This document shows, in pieces, positions 15,201 through 30,200 of a stretch of DNA of 64,000 nt. Numbering within the stretch: position 1 is the first letter of the stretch; each line of letters begins with the position of its first letter. Location of the stretch: assembly GCF_900112615.1 (NCBI RefSeq), contig NZ_FOMK01000001.1, positions 62,001-126,000 of the forward strand. Direction: 5' to 3'. A program made the position numbers and the translations under genes. Source of the DNA: Chitinophaga sp. CF118. Lineage in GTDB: Bacteria > Bacteroidota > Bacteroidia > Chitinophagales > Chitinophagaceae. Below the pieces are notes generated by a model. That model saw nothing but the letters and a program-made list of their open reading frames with translations. It searched no databases and was not told where the DNA came from.

Positions 15201-18200
15201 GGCAGTAATTCCGTTGTATTATAATTGTGCAGCAATTCGCGGATAAGCAGATCTGTGGACCAGCCATCAAACGCAATATGATGCAGCACTACACTTATAT
15301 AATGCTCCTCATTAAAAGTATATACTGTTACACGGATAGGGAATTCCCTGTCCAACCGGAACACGTGATTAACAGATACTGCAATAGCTGCCGACAACTC
15401 TTCCTGCGAAGTTATATGAAGTTGTTCTACTGGTAACGGCATCACTTTATCATCCATCACCAACTGGTAACCCTCTCCTTCACTTCCTGTTTTAATAAGG
15501 CTTCGCAACACTTCATGCCGGTGTACAATGGCCCTCAGTGCAGATAACATCCGTTCCAGGTTTGTTGTATGCAGAAGCTTAAATACAACGGGAACATTAT
15601 ACACATTACTTCCACCTTCATATGCTTCCACAAACCATAAACGTTCCTGTGCAAAGGATAACAACTGTTCTTCCGGATGCATTACAACAGGAGCTGTAAT
15701 CTTTAGAGTTGTGGCATTATATAACTGTGCAGATAATTTCCTTATACTCGGATAAATAAAGATGCCGGATACATTCATCTGTGTACCCATTGCATTGTTC
15801 ACCTTACTTATCAGTCTGATAGCAGAGATACTATTACCTCCCAATCTAAAGAAGTCATCATCGATGCTTATTTTATCTGCATCTAATCCTAATACTTCTC
15901 CATAAATGACACACAATTGTTCCTGTGTTTCGTTCTCTGGTGCATGGTAATTATGACTGTCCGTAAACTCAGGATCTGGCAATGCTTTCCTGTCTAACTT
16001 CCCGTTTATCGTTAATGGAAGATGTGTGATATGAACCAATACTGCTGGCACCATATACTCTGGCAAATGATTATGCAGGTGTTTCAAGATGCTGTCATGA
16101 TCTAACGTTACATCCGATACATAATAACCCGCCAGGTATTTGCTCTGTCCCTCTATTGCAATCACCACCGATTGACGGATACCTTCGTAAGCTGACAGTT
16201 TCGATTCTATCTCGCCCAACTCTATACGATATCCACGGATCTTTACCTGGAAGTCGTTACGACCAATATACTCCAAACTGCCATCAGACAAATACCGTAC
16301 TAAGTCACCCGTCTTATATAATCTTCCATACGATGTACTGATAAATCGCTCTGCTGTTAACGACTCTTTATTCAGATAACCGCGGGATAAACCAGCGCCT
16401 CCTACATACAACTCTCCTATCGCGCCTGTTGGCACCGGATGCAAATAGCTGTTTAATACATAAGCATGCTGATCCGGAATTGTAATACCTATTAATGAGC
16501 CTCTGTCAAGTTCTGAAGATCTGATCTCTTTATAAGTTACATGCACTGTAGTTTCCGTAATACCGTACATGTTAATCAACTGAGGTGCAGTATCGGCATA
16601 ACGGCTGTACCAGGGTTTTAACTGCGACAGGTTCAGCGCTTCTCCTCCAAAGATGATATAACGTAAACTGCTCAAAGACCCCGCTCTGCTGATCGCGATA
16701 TCACTGAACTGATAGAATGCATTAGGCGTTTGATTCAATACTGTTACGCCTTCTGTATCACATAGATCATAGAATTGTTCAAGATCACGCGTTTGTTCAC
16801 GGGTAGGAATTACCAGCTTACCACCATATAATAACGCACCCCATAGTTCCCATACACTGAAATCAAATACATAAGAATGGAATAAAGTCCACACATCCTG
16901 TTCATTAAATCCATACCACTCATTTGTAGCATTAAACAAACGAACCACATTCCCATGTTCCTGCATTACACCTTTCGGCTGACCAGTAGTACCACTTGTG
17001 TAAATAACATACGCCAGGTTTTGAGAAGTAGTTGTCGTAACAGGATTAGCAATCGAATAATTATCTATCTCATTTTCTACAGCAGCTGTAATAACTACTT
17101 TCGCATTGATATCCGATAAAATGTAATTAACTCTTTCTGATGGATAACCAGGATCAATAGGCACATAAGCAGCACCTGCTTTCAATACACCTAAAATAGC
17201 CACAACCATAAAGGAAGAACGTTCCAGGCTGAGTCCTATCATATCATCTGGCTGGATGTTGTACTTCTCTTTCAGATAAGCAGCCAGCTGATTAGCACGT
17301 TCATTCAATTCTTTATAAGTCAATGCAGATCCAGCAAATACTGTTGCAATGCGATCAGGTGTTTTAGCTGCCTGCGTTTCAAATAAAGACTGGATGGTAT
17401 TATCAGCAGGGTAAGTAATATCTGCATACTGTATCTCATCGGCATAACGCAGATCCTTGATCCGTGCATTACTTTGCTGTGTGAGCTGGGTTAGAATCCT
17501 TTTATAAGTAGTGATATAACCTTCAATAGTAGCTGACTCAAATAAATTAGTAGCATAGTTAAATGAGCCGGTAATTTCCACACCACTATCATCCAACATT
17601 GTTGTAATATCAAATTTAGCAGCTACATGGTTCTCTGCACCAGTATAAGGTTCCAGTAATTCATTCACTGCTGCTCTTTGTTCTCCGCCAAACTGCTCCA
17701 TACCAAACAATACCTGGAAAATAGGATGACGGGAACTATCCTGCGGAATTTCAAGTTCACTCACCAGTTTCTCAAAAGGCAGATCCTGGTACTGCTGTGC
17801 TTCTTTCACAGCATCTCCTACCTGTTTAATAAATGCCGGAATTGATTGTTCAGGGTTGATTTCCTGCCTTAATGCAAGTGTATTTACAAAGAACCCGATC
17901 ACATCTTCTATCTGCCTGTGATGACGGTTGGCAATTGGAGCACCTAATACAATATCCTGCTGATTACTGTAACTGCCCAGCAACAGGTAATATCCTCCCA
18001 GTAACAAGCTATATAAACTTACTTCCAGCTCTTTTGCTTTCGCTCTTAAAGCGTTGCTGGTTACGGCATCAATACTAAAATTCAGATCTGCGCCATCATA
18101 ACTCAACCGGGCAGGTCTTAATTTATCCGTTAAAAGATTCAGCGTTTCATAACCGGACAACTTAGCTTTCCAATAACTTAATTGTTTCTCCAATACAGCT

Positions 18201-21200
18201 CCTGTCAGGTAATTTCTCTGCCAGAGGGCAAAGTCTTTATATTGAAGATCTAAGGCAGGAAGCGGTTGCGCGTTATAATAATTATGCAGCAGTTCACGAA
18301 TCAGAATATCAGTCGACCAGCCATCAAATGCAATATGATGTAACACGATACTAACATAATTCGTTTCCTGCCAGCGATACACTTTTACCTGAATAGGATA
18401 TTCCTTATCCAGTTGAAACACATGATGCACTGATTGATAAATTTCTTCATCCAATGCTTTAACGTCCAGCATTTCTACTGGTAGTTCATCATTCAGAACC
18501 AACTGATAACCTACTCCTTCCTTATTCATCCGGATCACACTTCTCAATACCTCATGCCGCAGTACAACAGTTTTCAAACCGGAAATAAATCTTTCCAGAT
18601 CTGTTGATGCATGCAGCTTTAAAACCAATGGTATATTATAAGCATTGCTACCACCTTCATAGGCTTCAATAAACCATACCCTCTCCTGTGCAAAGGACAA
18701 TAACTGTTCTTCCTTATGCTGAATGGCAGGTACAATCATTTTCACTTCATTGGTAGTCACCAGCTGTGAAGATAATTTCCGGATAGTTGTCTCACTGAAA
18801 AGAGTAGCTACACTAACATCAGTATTTAATAGTTTATTCAGCTTGCTGACTAACTTAATTGCAAGAATACTATTCCCTCCTAAGCGGAAAAAGTCATCAT
18901 CAATACTGATCTTATCTGCATCCAGCTCCAATACATCTGCATAAAGTGCACACAACTGTACCTGCGTTTCATTCTCAGGAGCAACGTAAGCATCTATATT
19001 TTCAAGTGTAGCAGACAGTAACGCCTTACGATCTACTTTCCCATTTACAGTTAACGGTAACTGCGTTAAATGTACCAGCATAGCAGGCACCATATAAGCA
19101 GGTAATACACTATTTAAATATGCTGTAAGACTATCATGATCCAGCATAATAACAGACACATAATATCCTACCAGGTTCTTCACACCCTGACTAACTTCCT
19201 TTGCTAATACCACTGCATGACTAATTTCAGGGTAAGCTGACAGTTTTGTTTCAATCTCCCCTAACTCAATACGATGCCCTTGAATCTTCACCTGGAAGTC
19301 ATTCCTGCCAATATATTCCAGATTACCATCTGCGAGATATCTAACCTCATCACCAGTTTTATACAATCTGCCATCATCTGAAAAAGGATCATTGATAAAC
19401 CGCTCCCCTGTTAATTCGGGGAGATGCAGATAACCTCTGGTCACACCGCTACCACCAATATACAGTTCACCTCTGGCACCTGCCGGAACAGGACGCAGTT
19501 GATGGTCCAGCACATATAGCCTGTAATTATGATAAGCCTTTCCAATGGAGAAATGTTGAACTGTCTTATCAATCACAAAGTAAGACGCACCCACTGTTGT
19601 TTCCGTAGGTCCGTATTCATCAATAATCCGTTTTGCGTAATTTAATATACTGCTGATATGACTACTGAGCAGTTTCTCTCCACCCACAATAGCCAGCCTT
19701 ATAGTAAGTGCAGGATCATTGATCAATGATAAATAACCCGGGGTGGATTTTACCAGTTCAATCTTATTATCAATAAGGTGTTGCTCATATTCTCTGACAT
19801 TCACTACATCCCTTCCATATACATAGATCGTTCGTCCAAAACAAAGCGGGAACAACGTTGTGGTAACTGACAAGTCAAAAGCGAGGTTGCTTGAGAAATC
19901 AATGTTATTAATATCTTCCGGGATAACATCGTTCAGGTTGAATAAATAATTCACCACATTACGGTGCTCTACCATTACACCTTTAGGTTTTCCGGTAGTA
20001 CCACTGGTATATATAACATATGCCAGATCGTACATTTCAACTAACGGTTCAGGATCTATTTTCGGATAAGAGATCTCTATGGTTAATTGTAATACCATAT
20101 CATCCAGGTTTACAATATCAGCAGATGTAAGCTGTTGTAACCTTTCTGTATGCTGTTCATTACTCAATACCACTTTTGCATTCGTATCAGAAAGTATGTA
20201 ACTGATCCTGTCATCAGGGTAACCCGCATCTACCGGCACATAAGCACCACCTGATTTAAGTACCGCCAGGATAGAGATCAGCATATATTCCGACCGGTTC
20301 ATGCAAATGCCCACCAGATCGTCCGGCTGGATATCATATGTTTCTTTCAGGTAAGCTGCCAACTGATTGGCGCGTTCATTTAATGCCTTATAAGTCAGTG
20401 TCTGTCCCTCATAAACAACAGCAGCATGATCGGGCAGGCGTGCAGCCTGTGCTTCAAATAACTGCTGAATTGTCTGATCTTCAGGGTAAAGACAATCAGT
20501 ATTATTACGCTGGTGTACAATTGCTTCGTACTGCGCTTTACTCAGGTAACGCAGTTCATTTGTGTGAATCTGCGGACGGCTGAGCAACTGATCCAATAAA
20601 ACCGATACGCCCTCCAATACTTCATGGATCCTTTCTGTGCTGAACAATTCCTCTGCATACTGCACCCTGAAACTTATTGTTTCATGCTGCTCATAAGCAG
20701 TAACGCTTAACGGATAATCCAGCTTTTCAATCGTATCCTTAAATTCCAATGCCAGTTCTCCTTCAAGGTCCTTTGGCATGGGATAATTCTCATAAGCAAA
20801 CAATGTGTTAAACAAACGTTCTCCACCTGTTTGTAATTTAGCCAGGTTCACATCACTACGATTATTCACCTCATTCACATGCCCCTGCAATTCCCTAATT
20901 TCTTCTATCACCGGAGCGGCCTTATGTTCCATGATGACCGGCAACGTATTAATATACAATCCAACAGATTGTTCTATATCATTAACCGGCAGATTACGAC
21001 CGGATACAGTAAGCCCCAATACGGTTGTATCTGTAGCGCCATAAACGCTGAGTTGTTTATGCCATACATACTGTACAATTGCATTCAGGGTAAGACTGTT
21101 TGCCACACTGAATGCTTTCAGTTGTTTATATTGATCACCCGTTATCGTTAATACCTGTTCTGTATGTTCCTTAATTAACCGATAGTCCGACAGTACAATA

Positions 21201-24200
21201 TGTTGCTGTTCATCTTTCAATAAACTACTCAGGTCTTCCCGATTCTCCAACCGGTTTACATAGGTTTCCCAGTAAGACTGATTATCTGAACGATGTTCCT
21301 GCAGATACTGTTGAGCAATACCATAACTATGATCCGCAACGATATCTACCTGCTCATTTTTCAGCAGTTTCAGATACACTTCATGGATATAACCGAGTAG
21401 TACCGGCATACTCCAGCCATCAAGAATCACGTGATGACTACTGAAAATGCAGGTATAATGTTTTTCACTCTTTTTAATAAGATATACTCTGAACAGGTTA
21501 CCTGCTGCAAGATCATATCCTTTTAACTGATCTTCTACCAGCAGTTCGTTCAACAAGTCTGTTTCCGCATAACGCCATTCAAAAGCACCTGTCTTATCAA
21601 TTACCTGTACCAGCTCTTCATCCCAGTTAAAACGTAATCTTAAAGATGGGTATTTAGCCTGTGCAATTCTCCATGCCTGTTCTAATTTACCAGCGTCTAA
21701 AACATTATGATAATCCCACGTATGCTGCACACGGTAAGCATCATCTATATCACCCTGTTTTAACGCATGATAAATAAATCCTTCATGCAGGCTGTTGGCA
21801 AGATATACACCCTCAATTTCTTTTTGCTGCTGTAATTTATCCAGACAACGTACAGAAATCACATGATCTATATCACTCACTGTTAAATAAGTCCTGCGCT
21901 GGTTATCCAGGTAAGTCGCAATCTTTTCCAGTTGCTGCCGGTAATCATTTGCCAGATCTTCCAATATCTGCGCAGGCAGACTACCTGTAATGGCAAAACG
22001 GAGTTCTCCGCCAATCACCACTCCGTTGATATCAATCAGAAGAGATTCCTGGTTGAGAGATGAAATTTGTGCTCCACTTTTTTCATCTGTAATAGACCAT
22101 TCCGCACCTTCTTCTTTATCGAACTGTCCCAGGTAATTAAATCCTATTGCTGGCAATTCCTGGTTTACATAACCTATCAATGCACCATAGCCAATACCAT
22201 TCTGTGGTATCTGCCGCAATGTTTCCTTTATGGATACAATATGCTGCCCTATATCAGTTGCATTTGTTGAAAGCACTACAGGGAACATAGAAGTAAACCA
22301 TCCAACTGTATTGGTAATATCAAGATCGGGAGATAATGTTTCCCGGCCATGACCTTCCAAAAGAATATGGTGGATATGTTTGCCTGTTAAACCACGTAAA
22401 GCAAATGCCAGTGCACTGAGTAAAAGATCATTGATGCGGGTATGATAAACACTGTTGTTATTCCTTAACAGCAATGCAGTATGCGCAGCATCAAGACGAA
22501 TATTAACTTCGCTAACAGTATTTATAGCTTTCGTTTGCAACACTGCATTGCCAGCGCTTACACCTGCAATGATCTGTTTCCAGTAAGCCGTTTCTTTTGC
22601 ATGGTCCTTTTTATAAGCGGACAAGGCATCTACCCATTGCCTGTAACTGGTTCCTTTTTTAGCTGCCAGATATTCTTTTCCGGCAAGCAAATGATCATAA
22701 ATACGATGCAGATCTTCTGTAATAATACGCCAGCTGACTGCATCCACTATTAAATGATGCAATGCAAACCAAATTCTTGCGCTACCATCTGCATAACCAT
22801 CCAGGTAAGCGATACGGAATAAAGCACCCGCAGACAAGTCAAAATTACTTTGCCATGCTGTTAGTTGCTCCTGATCTGCCTCCCCGTTTACAGATAAATA
22901 TTCAAGCTGAACCGGAGGAATCTCTTCATTGTAAAACTGTGTATGTCCGTTATAACTTATCCTGAATGCATCATGCTGCTGAATCAGCAAAGCGATGCTC
23001 CTTTCCAGAATCTCCATATCCAGCACGGGTACCCGCACCATGAAGGACTGGTTCCAGTGATGATAAGCAGGGAATAAACCATTATCTGCATAATGGAAAA
23101 ACCATTCCTGGATAGGTAATAATCCCAGTGTTCCTTTTAATAATCCCTGCTCCGACTTTAAAGCAATTACATGATCACCAGCTTTTGCTATAACATGTTT
23201 ATATAAAGATGCAATTGTTTTATAGGTAAAAATATCCTTTACACTTACCTGTATGCCCAAACGCTGGCGTATTCTGCTAACCACCTGGATGCTCACAATA
23301 CTATCTCCGCCTAATCTGAAAAAGTCATCATCAATACCAACCTTCGCGATATCCATTCCTAATACGTCCGCATAAATCCGGCATAACTGTGCTTCGGTTT
23401 CATTTTCCGGTGCCTGATAATTATCACTTCCGGTAAATGCAGGATCAGGTAATGCTTTTCTATCCAGCTTTCCATTTAATGTTAATGGCAGCTGTGTCAA
23501 ATGTATCAATACAGCAGGCACCATATATTCCGGTAACTGGTCATGCAGATATGCTAACAGCGTACGCTGATCTAAAGCAGTTTCAGCTACATAATATCCC
23601 ACCAGGTATTTATTATCCTTTGCCAGCACTACTGCCTGCCTGATTTCCGGATAGGCTGCCAAACGGTTTTCAATCTCTTCAAGTTCAATACGGTGTCCCC
23701 GGATTTTTACCTGGAAATCATTTCTTCCTACATAAGAGAGATTTCCATCTGGTAAGTAACGTACCAGGTCGCCCGTTTTATAAAGCCGGCCATAAGCAGT
23801 AGCAATAAACCGCTGACTGGTTAATTCCGGCATGTTCAGATAACCACGGGTTACACCAGCACCACCAATATACAATTCACCTATTGCACCTATTGGCACG
23901 GGCTGCAGATATTTATTCAGCACATATGCTGTTGTATTAGCTATTGGCCGGCCAATACCCGCATGATTACTACCCAGGTTAACGATAGAAGTAACCGTTG
24001 TTTCCGTAGGTCCGTACGAATTGATCAGGGTATAATTGTCTTTACTCAGCCTGTTCTGCAGGTCCGCATTTAAATGCTCACCACCAGAATTCACACTTCG
24101 TAAAGTATGCACAGATCCTATTGGTAACTGTTGCAAAAATGAAGGTGTCATTTCTACGTAGGTAACCTTATTATCTGTCAGTGTTTTTATAAACGCGGCT

Positions 24201-27200
24201 TCATCTCCCCAGCTATGATCACTGATTACAAGCAGTGTATGCCCATTGAGCAATGGCAGTAAAGTTTGCTCCACAGAAGCATCAAATACATAATTCGCAA
24301 ATTGCAGGATGACTTCATTCTTACTGAAGCCATATTTTACATGCAGATCAGTAACAAGATTCACCACTCCACTATGCGCTACCATTACTCCTTTTGGCTG
24401 ACCGGTTGTTCCACTTGTATAAATTACATAAGCGAGATGGTTTGAACCAGTAGCTGTAACAGGATTAATAGTTGAATAAGTACTAAGGTCTGCTTTGAAT
24501 GTATTATCAATTACAACTTTCGCTTTTGTATCCGACAATATATAATTCACTCTCTCCTGTGGATAAGCAGGGTCCATCGGCACGTAAGCAGCACCGGACT
24601 TCAACACAGCTAATATCGAAATTACCAGGAACTCAGAGCGTTGCAGATGAAGTGCAATCAGATCATCCGGCTGAATATCGTAGTTAGTTATCAGATAAGC
24701 AGCCAGTTGATTCGCCCGTTCATTCAGTTCACGATATGTTAGTTTCACTCCCTCATACACAACGGCTGTATGATCCGGTGTTTTTTCCACCTGTGCTTCA
24801 AACAGCTGTTGCAGTGTTTTCTCTGCCGGATATGGTTTTGCTGTATTATTCCATTCGTGAATGATCTTTTTATATTGCGCTTCATTCAGATAACGCAGTT
24901 GTGTTGAATCCAATGCAGGATCTGCTACCAGTTGATCCAGTAAAGTCGTAACACCTTCTAATACCTGATAGATCCGTTCACTATCAAATAACTCTCCTGC
25001 ATATTGTAACGTAAATACAATTTCACCATCCCTTTCACTGGCTGTAACACCTAAAGGATAATCCAGCTTTTCAACTGATTCCTTAAATGCCAGTACCAGT
25101 TCATCGGTATCAATGTTTGCGGGCATAGGGTAGTTTTCATACACAAACAATGTATTGAATAAACGTTCTCCATTTTGCTGCAACTTTGCCAGGTTAATAT
25201 CACTCCGGTTATTCACTTCGTTGATCTGTTCCTGTAATAGCCGGATGTTCTCTACAATATTGCCCGGCTTATGTTCCAGGATCACCGGCAGGGTATTGAT
25301 GTATAATCCCACAGATTGTTCAATCGTATCTATTGGTAGATGACGACCGGACACAGTCATCCCCACTACAGTTGTATCTGTGTTGCCATATATACTTAAC
25401 TGTTTATGCCAGCAATATTGTAATACGGTGTTTAAAGTCAGCCCGTTTTCAGCGCAAAAAGTTTTCAATTGCGCATAACGTTCTTCTTTTATAATGAGTG
25501 TTTGTTCTTCTGCATGTCTGATATGCCTGTAGTCTGATAAGATAATATGCTGCTGATCTTCTTTCAGCAAACTGCGCAAATCTTCTTTGTCTTCCAGTTG
25601 TGCCACATAAGACATCCAGTACGACTGATTATCCTCGCGATGACTTTGCAGATATTGTTGCGCTGTTTCGTAACTATGATCGTTCTCCTCATTAACCGGT
25701 ATTCCTCTAAGCAATTGCAGATATACTTCATGAATATAGCTTAACAGAATAGGTGTACTCCAGCCATCGAGAATAGCATGATGGCTGCTGAAAATGCAGC
25801 TATAGCTTTTATCATTCCACCTGATCAGGTAAACTCTTAACAGATTGCCCGCAGATAAATCGTAAGATTCGGAACGGTCTTCTGCTAATATTTTATGGAA
25901 GAATGTTTCCTGTTCCTCCTTGCCGGCATCTATATAACGCCAGTCAAGCACTGCTGATCTGTCAATCACCTGCACCAATTCATGCTCCCAGCCAAACCTC
26001 AAACGAAGTGCACTATACTTCCGCTGCGCATATCCCCAAGCCTGACGGAGTTTTGCCAGATCAAGACTATTATGATAATCCCATGCCAGCTGTACCCGGT
26101 AAGCATCATCTACATCGCCCTGACTTAAAGCGTGATAGATAAATCCTTCCTGTAAACTATTGGCCAGATAAACTCCTTCTATTTCCCGCGTTGCCTGTAG
26201 CTGATCCAGATAAGTATCCGCTATAACATAATTTATATCGGAAGGAGTGAGATAACTACGTACAGACTTGCTTAAACCAGTGATTACAGCGGCTAACTTT
26301 TCCTGGTAAACAGCTGCAAACTTTATTAATATTTCCTCCGGCAGGGCACCTGTTATTTCAAATTTCAGCTGATCATCTACTATCCCACCGTTTATATCAA
26401 TGATGTGATAGTTCCGGTTGAGAGGAGATACTGCCAGACCACTATTCTCACTGGTGATAGACCATCCTTTGCCCTCTTGTGCATCAAACTGCCCGAGATA
26501 ATTAAAACTGATACGTGGTAATTCCTGTGTAGTATATCCTACAAGCGCACCATAACCAATACCATTTTGCGGCACATTCCTCAGTGTTTCTTTTGCTGAT
26601 ATTATATTTGTAGCAAAATCCTCCGGGTCGGTCGACAATAAAACAGGGAACATCGTTGTGAACCACCCTATTGTACTATTGATATCTATATCTGCAGATA
26701 AGGTTTCCCTGCCATGCCCTTCCAATAATACATAATGCTTTTTCATTCCTGTAAAGCCGCGGAGAGCCATTCCCAGAACGCTGAGCAGAATATCGTTGAT
26801 CCCAGTCTGGTACACCTTATTACTTTCGCGCAGCAACAGATTTGTATGCAGGCTATCTAACACTATCGTCGTTTGGCTAACTGTCTCAGTTGCCAGCCTT
26901 TCCAGTACTGCATTATTTTCCCTCACACCGGCAATAATCTGTTGCCAGTAATCGGTTTCTACCTTTCTCTGAATGAGATCATCTTTTTTATACCCGGTCA
27001 TCACTTTCACCCATTGCCGGTAGCTCGTACCTTTCCTCCCTAATATGTTTTTCACATCAGCCGGAGCGCCAGATTCATAAATTCTCTGCAGATCATCACT
27101 GATGATACGCCAGCTTACACCATCTACTACCAGGTGATGTAATGCAAACCATATCCTTGCACTGCCATCTGCATAACCTTCCAGGTAGCCCACTTTGAAT

Positions 27201-30200
27201 AATCTACCCTGGGAAAGATTAAAATCACTTTGCCACTCCGTAAGCAAGGCAGACAAGTCAGATGCTGATAACTGACGAACATCTGCCGTATTGATTTGTA
27301 TAACCGGCAGCTCTTCCCTATACTGCTGAGTTTTCCCTTTATAACTTATACGAAGTACATCATGATGTTGTACTAATAACTTTATACTTTGTTCAAGTAA
27401 CGTTTTATCCAACACTGGCACCTTCAGCATAAATGCCTGGTTCCAGTGATTGTAAGCAGGGAATAAACCCTTATCCACACTATCAAAGAACCATTGCTGG
27501 ATAGGTAATAATCCCAGCTCACCTTTTAACAATCCCTGCTCTGTATGAATTTCTACGGCGGACAAACCCGCTTTCGCAATAACGTGTGTATACAGTAATG
27601 CAACCGTCTTGTATGTAAAAATATCTTTTACACTAACCTGCGCGGACAAACGTTGACGGATTCTGCTCACTACCTGTATACTGGCAATACTATCTCCGCC
27701 CAGTCTGAAGAAATCATCCGTGATACTGATCTTTGCAGCATCCAGTCCTAATACTTCCGCATAGATCCCACATAATTGTGTCTGGATCTCATTTTCCGGT
27801 GCCTGATAATTGCTACCATCTGTAATCTGCGGATTAGGTAATGCTTTCCTGTCCAGCTTTCCGTTTACCGTCAATGGTAACGCAGTAAGATGTACGAATA
27901 CGGAAGGCACCATATATTCCGGCAGCATGCTGCCAAGGTAATCTGACAAAGCCACCTGGTTAAACGGAGATGCCGATACATAATAGCCCACCAGGTATTG
28001 CGGAGCACCTTTCCGTTGCTCCCTTGCCAGTACCACAGCTTGTTTAATACCGGGATAAGAAGAAAGTCTGGATTCTATCTCACCTAACTCTATCCGGTAG
28101 CCTCTTATCTTCACCTGAAAATCGTTACGACCGATGTATTCCAGGTTGCCATCCGGTAAATACCTAACCAGGTCGCCTGTTTTATAAAGCCGGTTATTGC
28201 CAGTGCTAAAAGGATCTGCTATGAAGCGTTCCTTTGTCAGTTCTTCCATATTCAGGTATCCACGCGCAACACCAGCACCACCAATATATAATTCTCCAAC
28301 CGCACCCACCGGAACAGGTTGCAGGTAGTTATTCAATACGTAAGTAGTAGTATTCGCAATAGGACGGCCAATGTTATTGGTATTACCATCTAAATTGACA
28401 ATAGAAGTAACAGTCGTTTCCGTAGGCCCATATGAGTTAACCAGGAAGTAACCACCTTTAATCAGCTTATGGAGCAGCTCTGTACTTAAATGTTCTCCAC
28501 CTGAATTTACAGTTCGCAGTGTATGAACAGACGCAATAGGTAATTGCTGTAAAAAGGACGGTGTCATCTCAACATAAGTCACCTTATTTTCTACAAGCGT
28601 TTTAATAAATGCCGCCTCATCTCCCCAGCTGTGATTTCTTATTACCAGTAAGGTATGTCCATTCAGCAGCGCGAGTAATATTTGTTCAACAGATGCATCA
28701 AATACATAGTTGGCAAACAGTAACAGCACTTCATCCTTACTGAATCTGTATTGGGTATGCAGGTCACTTACCAGATTCGCTACTCCCCTGTGCTCTATCA
28801 TCACTCCTTTTGGTTGGCCCGTTGTACCACTGGTATAGATAACATATGCCAGGTTATTAGCCGTAGAAGTAACAACAGGATTAACAGTAGTTTTCAGATG
28901 AAAATGATTACCATCAATCGCCTCAATAGCAACATCAGAGAGGAGATTTTTCAATCTCCCGGTATGTTCTTCATTCGTTAAAACAACCTTTGCTTTTGTA
29001 TGAGAGACAACATAGCTAATTCTATCATCCGGATATCCAGGATCCATTGGAACATACGCACCTCCTGTTTTCAATACTGCCAATATGCCAATCAGCATAT
29101 GAGCAGATCTGTCCAGGCAAAGAGCCACTAGTTCATCCGGATGTATATCATATGTTTCTTTCAGATAAGCAGCAAGTTGATTAGCGCGGTTGTTCAGCTC
29201 ACGATAAGTGAGTCGTTGTTCTTCAAAAACAACAGCGATATGCTCAGGTGTTTTCTCTACCTGTGCTTCAAACAATTCCTGAATAGTTTTATCTGAAGGA
29301 TAATCTTTCCCGGTATTATTCCATTTGTGAATAATCTCCGCATACTGGGTATCACTCAGTAGCTGATAGGCAGCTACCTTTGCAGGGCGATCTTCCTCTA
29401 ACATCTCACTGAATAACTTCCTGTAGGTATCAATGAAGTTAGCCACCAGTTGTCCGTCGAGTTCTTTATTATTATACCTCACCCTATAGTTCAGCTGACT
29501 ATCCCGCAGCTCCTGTTCAAATACAAGTTTATCCGGTAAGTCAATATGTAATTCATCTCTGATTTCTACCTTTTCTATACCCTCATAATTAACAATCAGG
29601 TTACGCAGATTGGTTTGTATAAATCCCAATTCCAGCATACCTGTATTGGCTGCATATCCCACGATCTCCGCCACTGGCAGGTACTTGGCTTTGCTGGCTT
29701 TTTGTTCTGCAAAATAGGCCAGCGTTTGGCTGATCAGTTCATCAATTGTTGTTTCTCTATTAAATCTGTAATCAATGATAACAGTATTTACATGCGCACC
29801 GTAGATCAGTTCCTTTCCTTCCAGAATAGCCACAGGATAGTTAATACCAATTATTTCCTGCCCTGTTATTTTATGCAGCAAAATAGCAAACACCAGTTGT
29901 CCGTATATATAAGGAGTGATCTTATACATACGGGTAAGTTTACGGACCCTTGCCAGATCACTTTCGCTCACACTGAAATGATATTCGCTAACCGGATTTT
30001 GTGTGATAACTGTTTGTAAATTTCCTGTATGTTTCAGAAAGGAAAGATCAACACCGGAAACACCATCCATATGTTTTTCCCAGAAGGCATGCATGGATGG
30101 TTTATGCTGTACCAGCAAGTCATGCAAGGTCACAGACAATTGCTGATGGAGTTTTATTTGTTGCTCAGGAGCAAAGGCAGCGCGGTATTTGCTGTCATTA

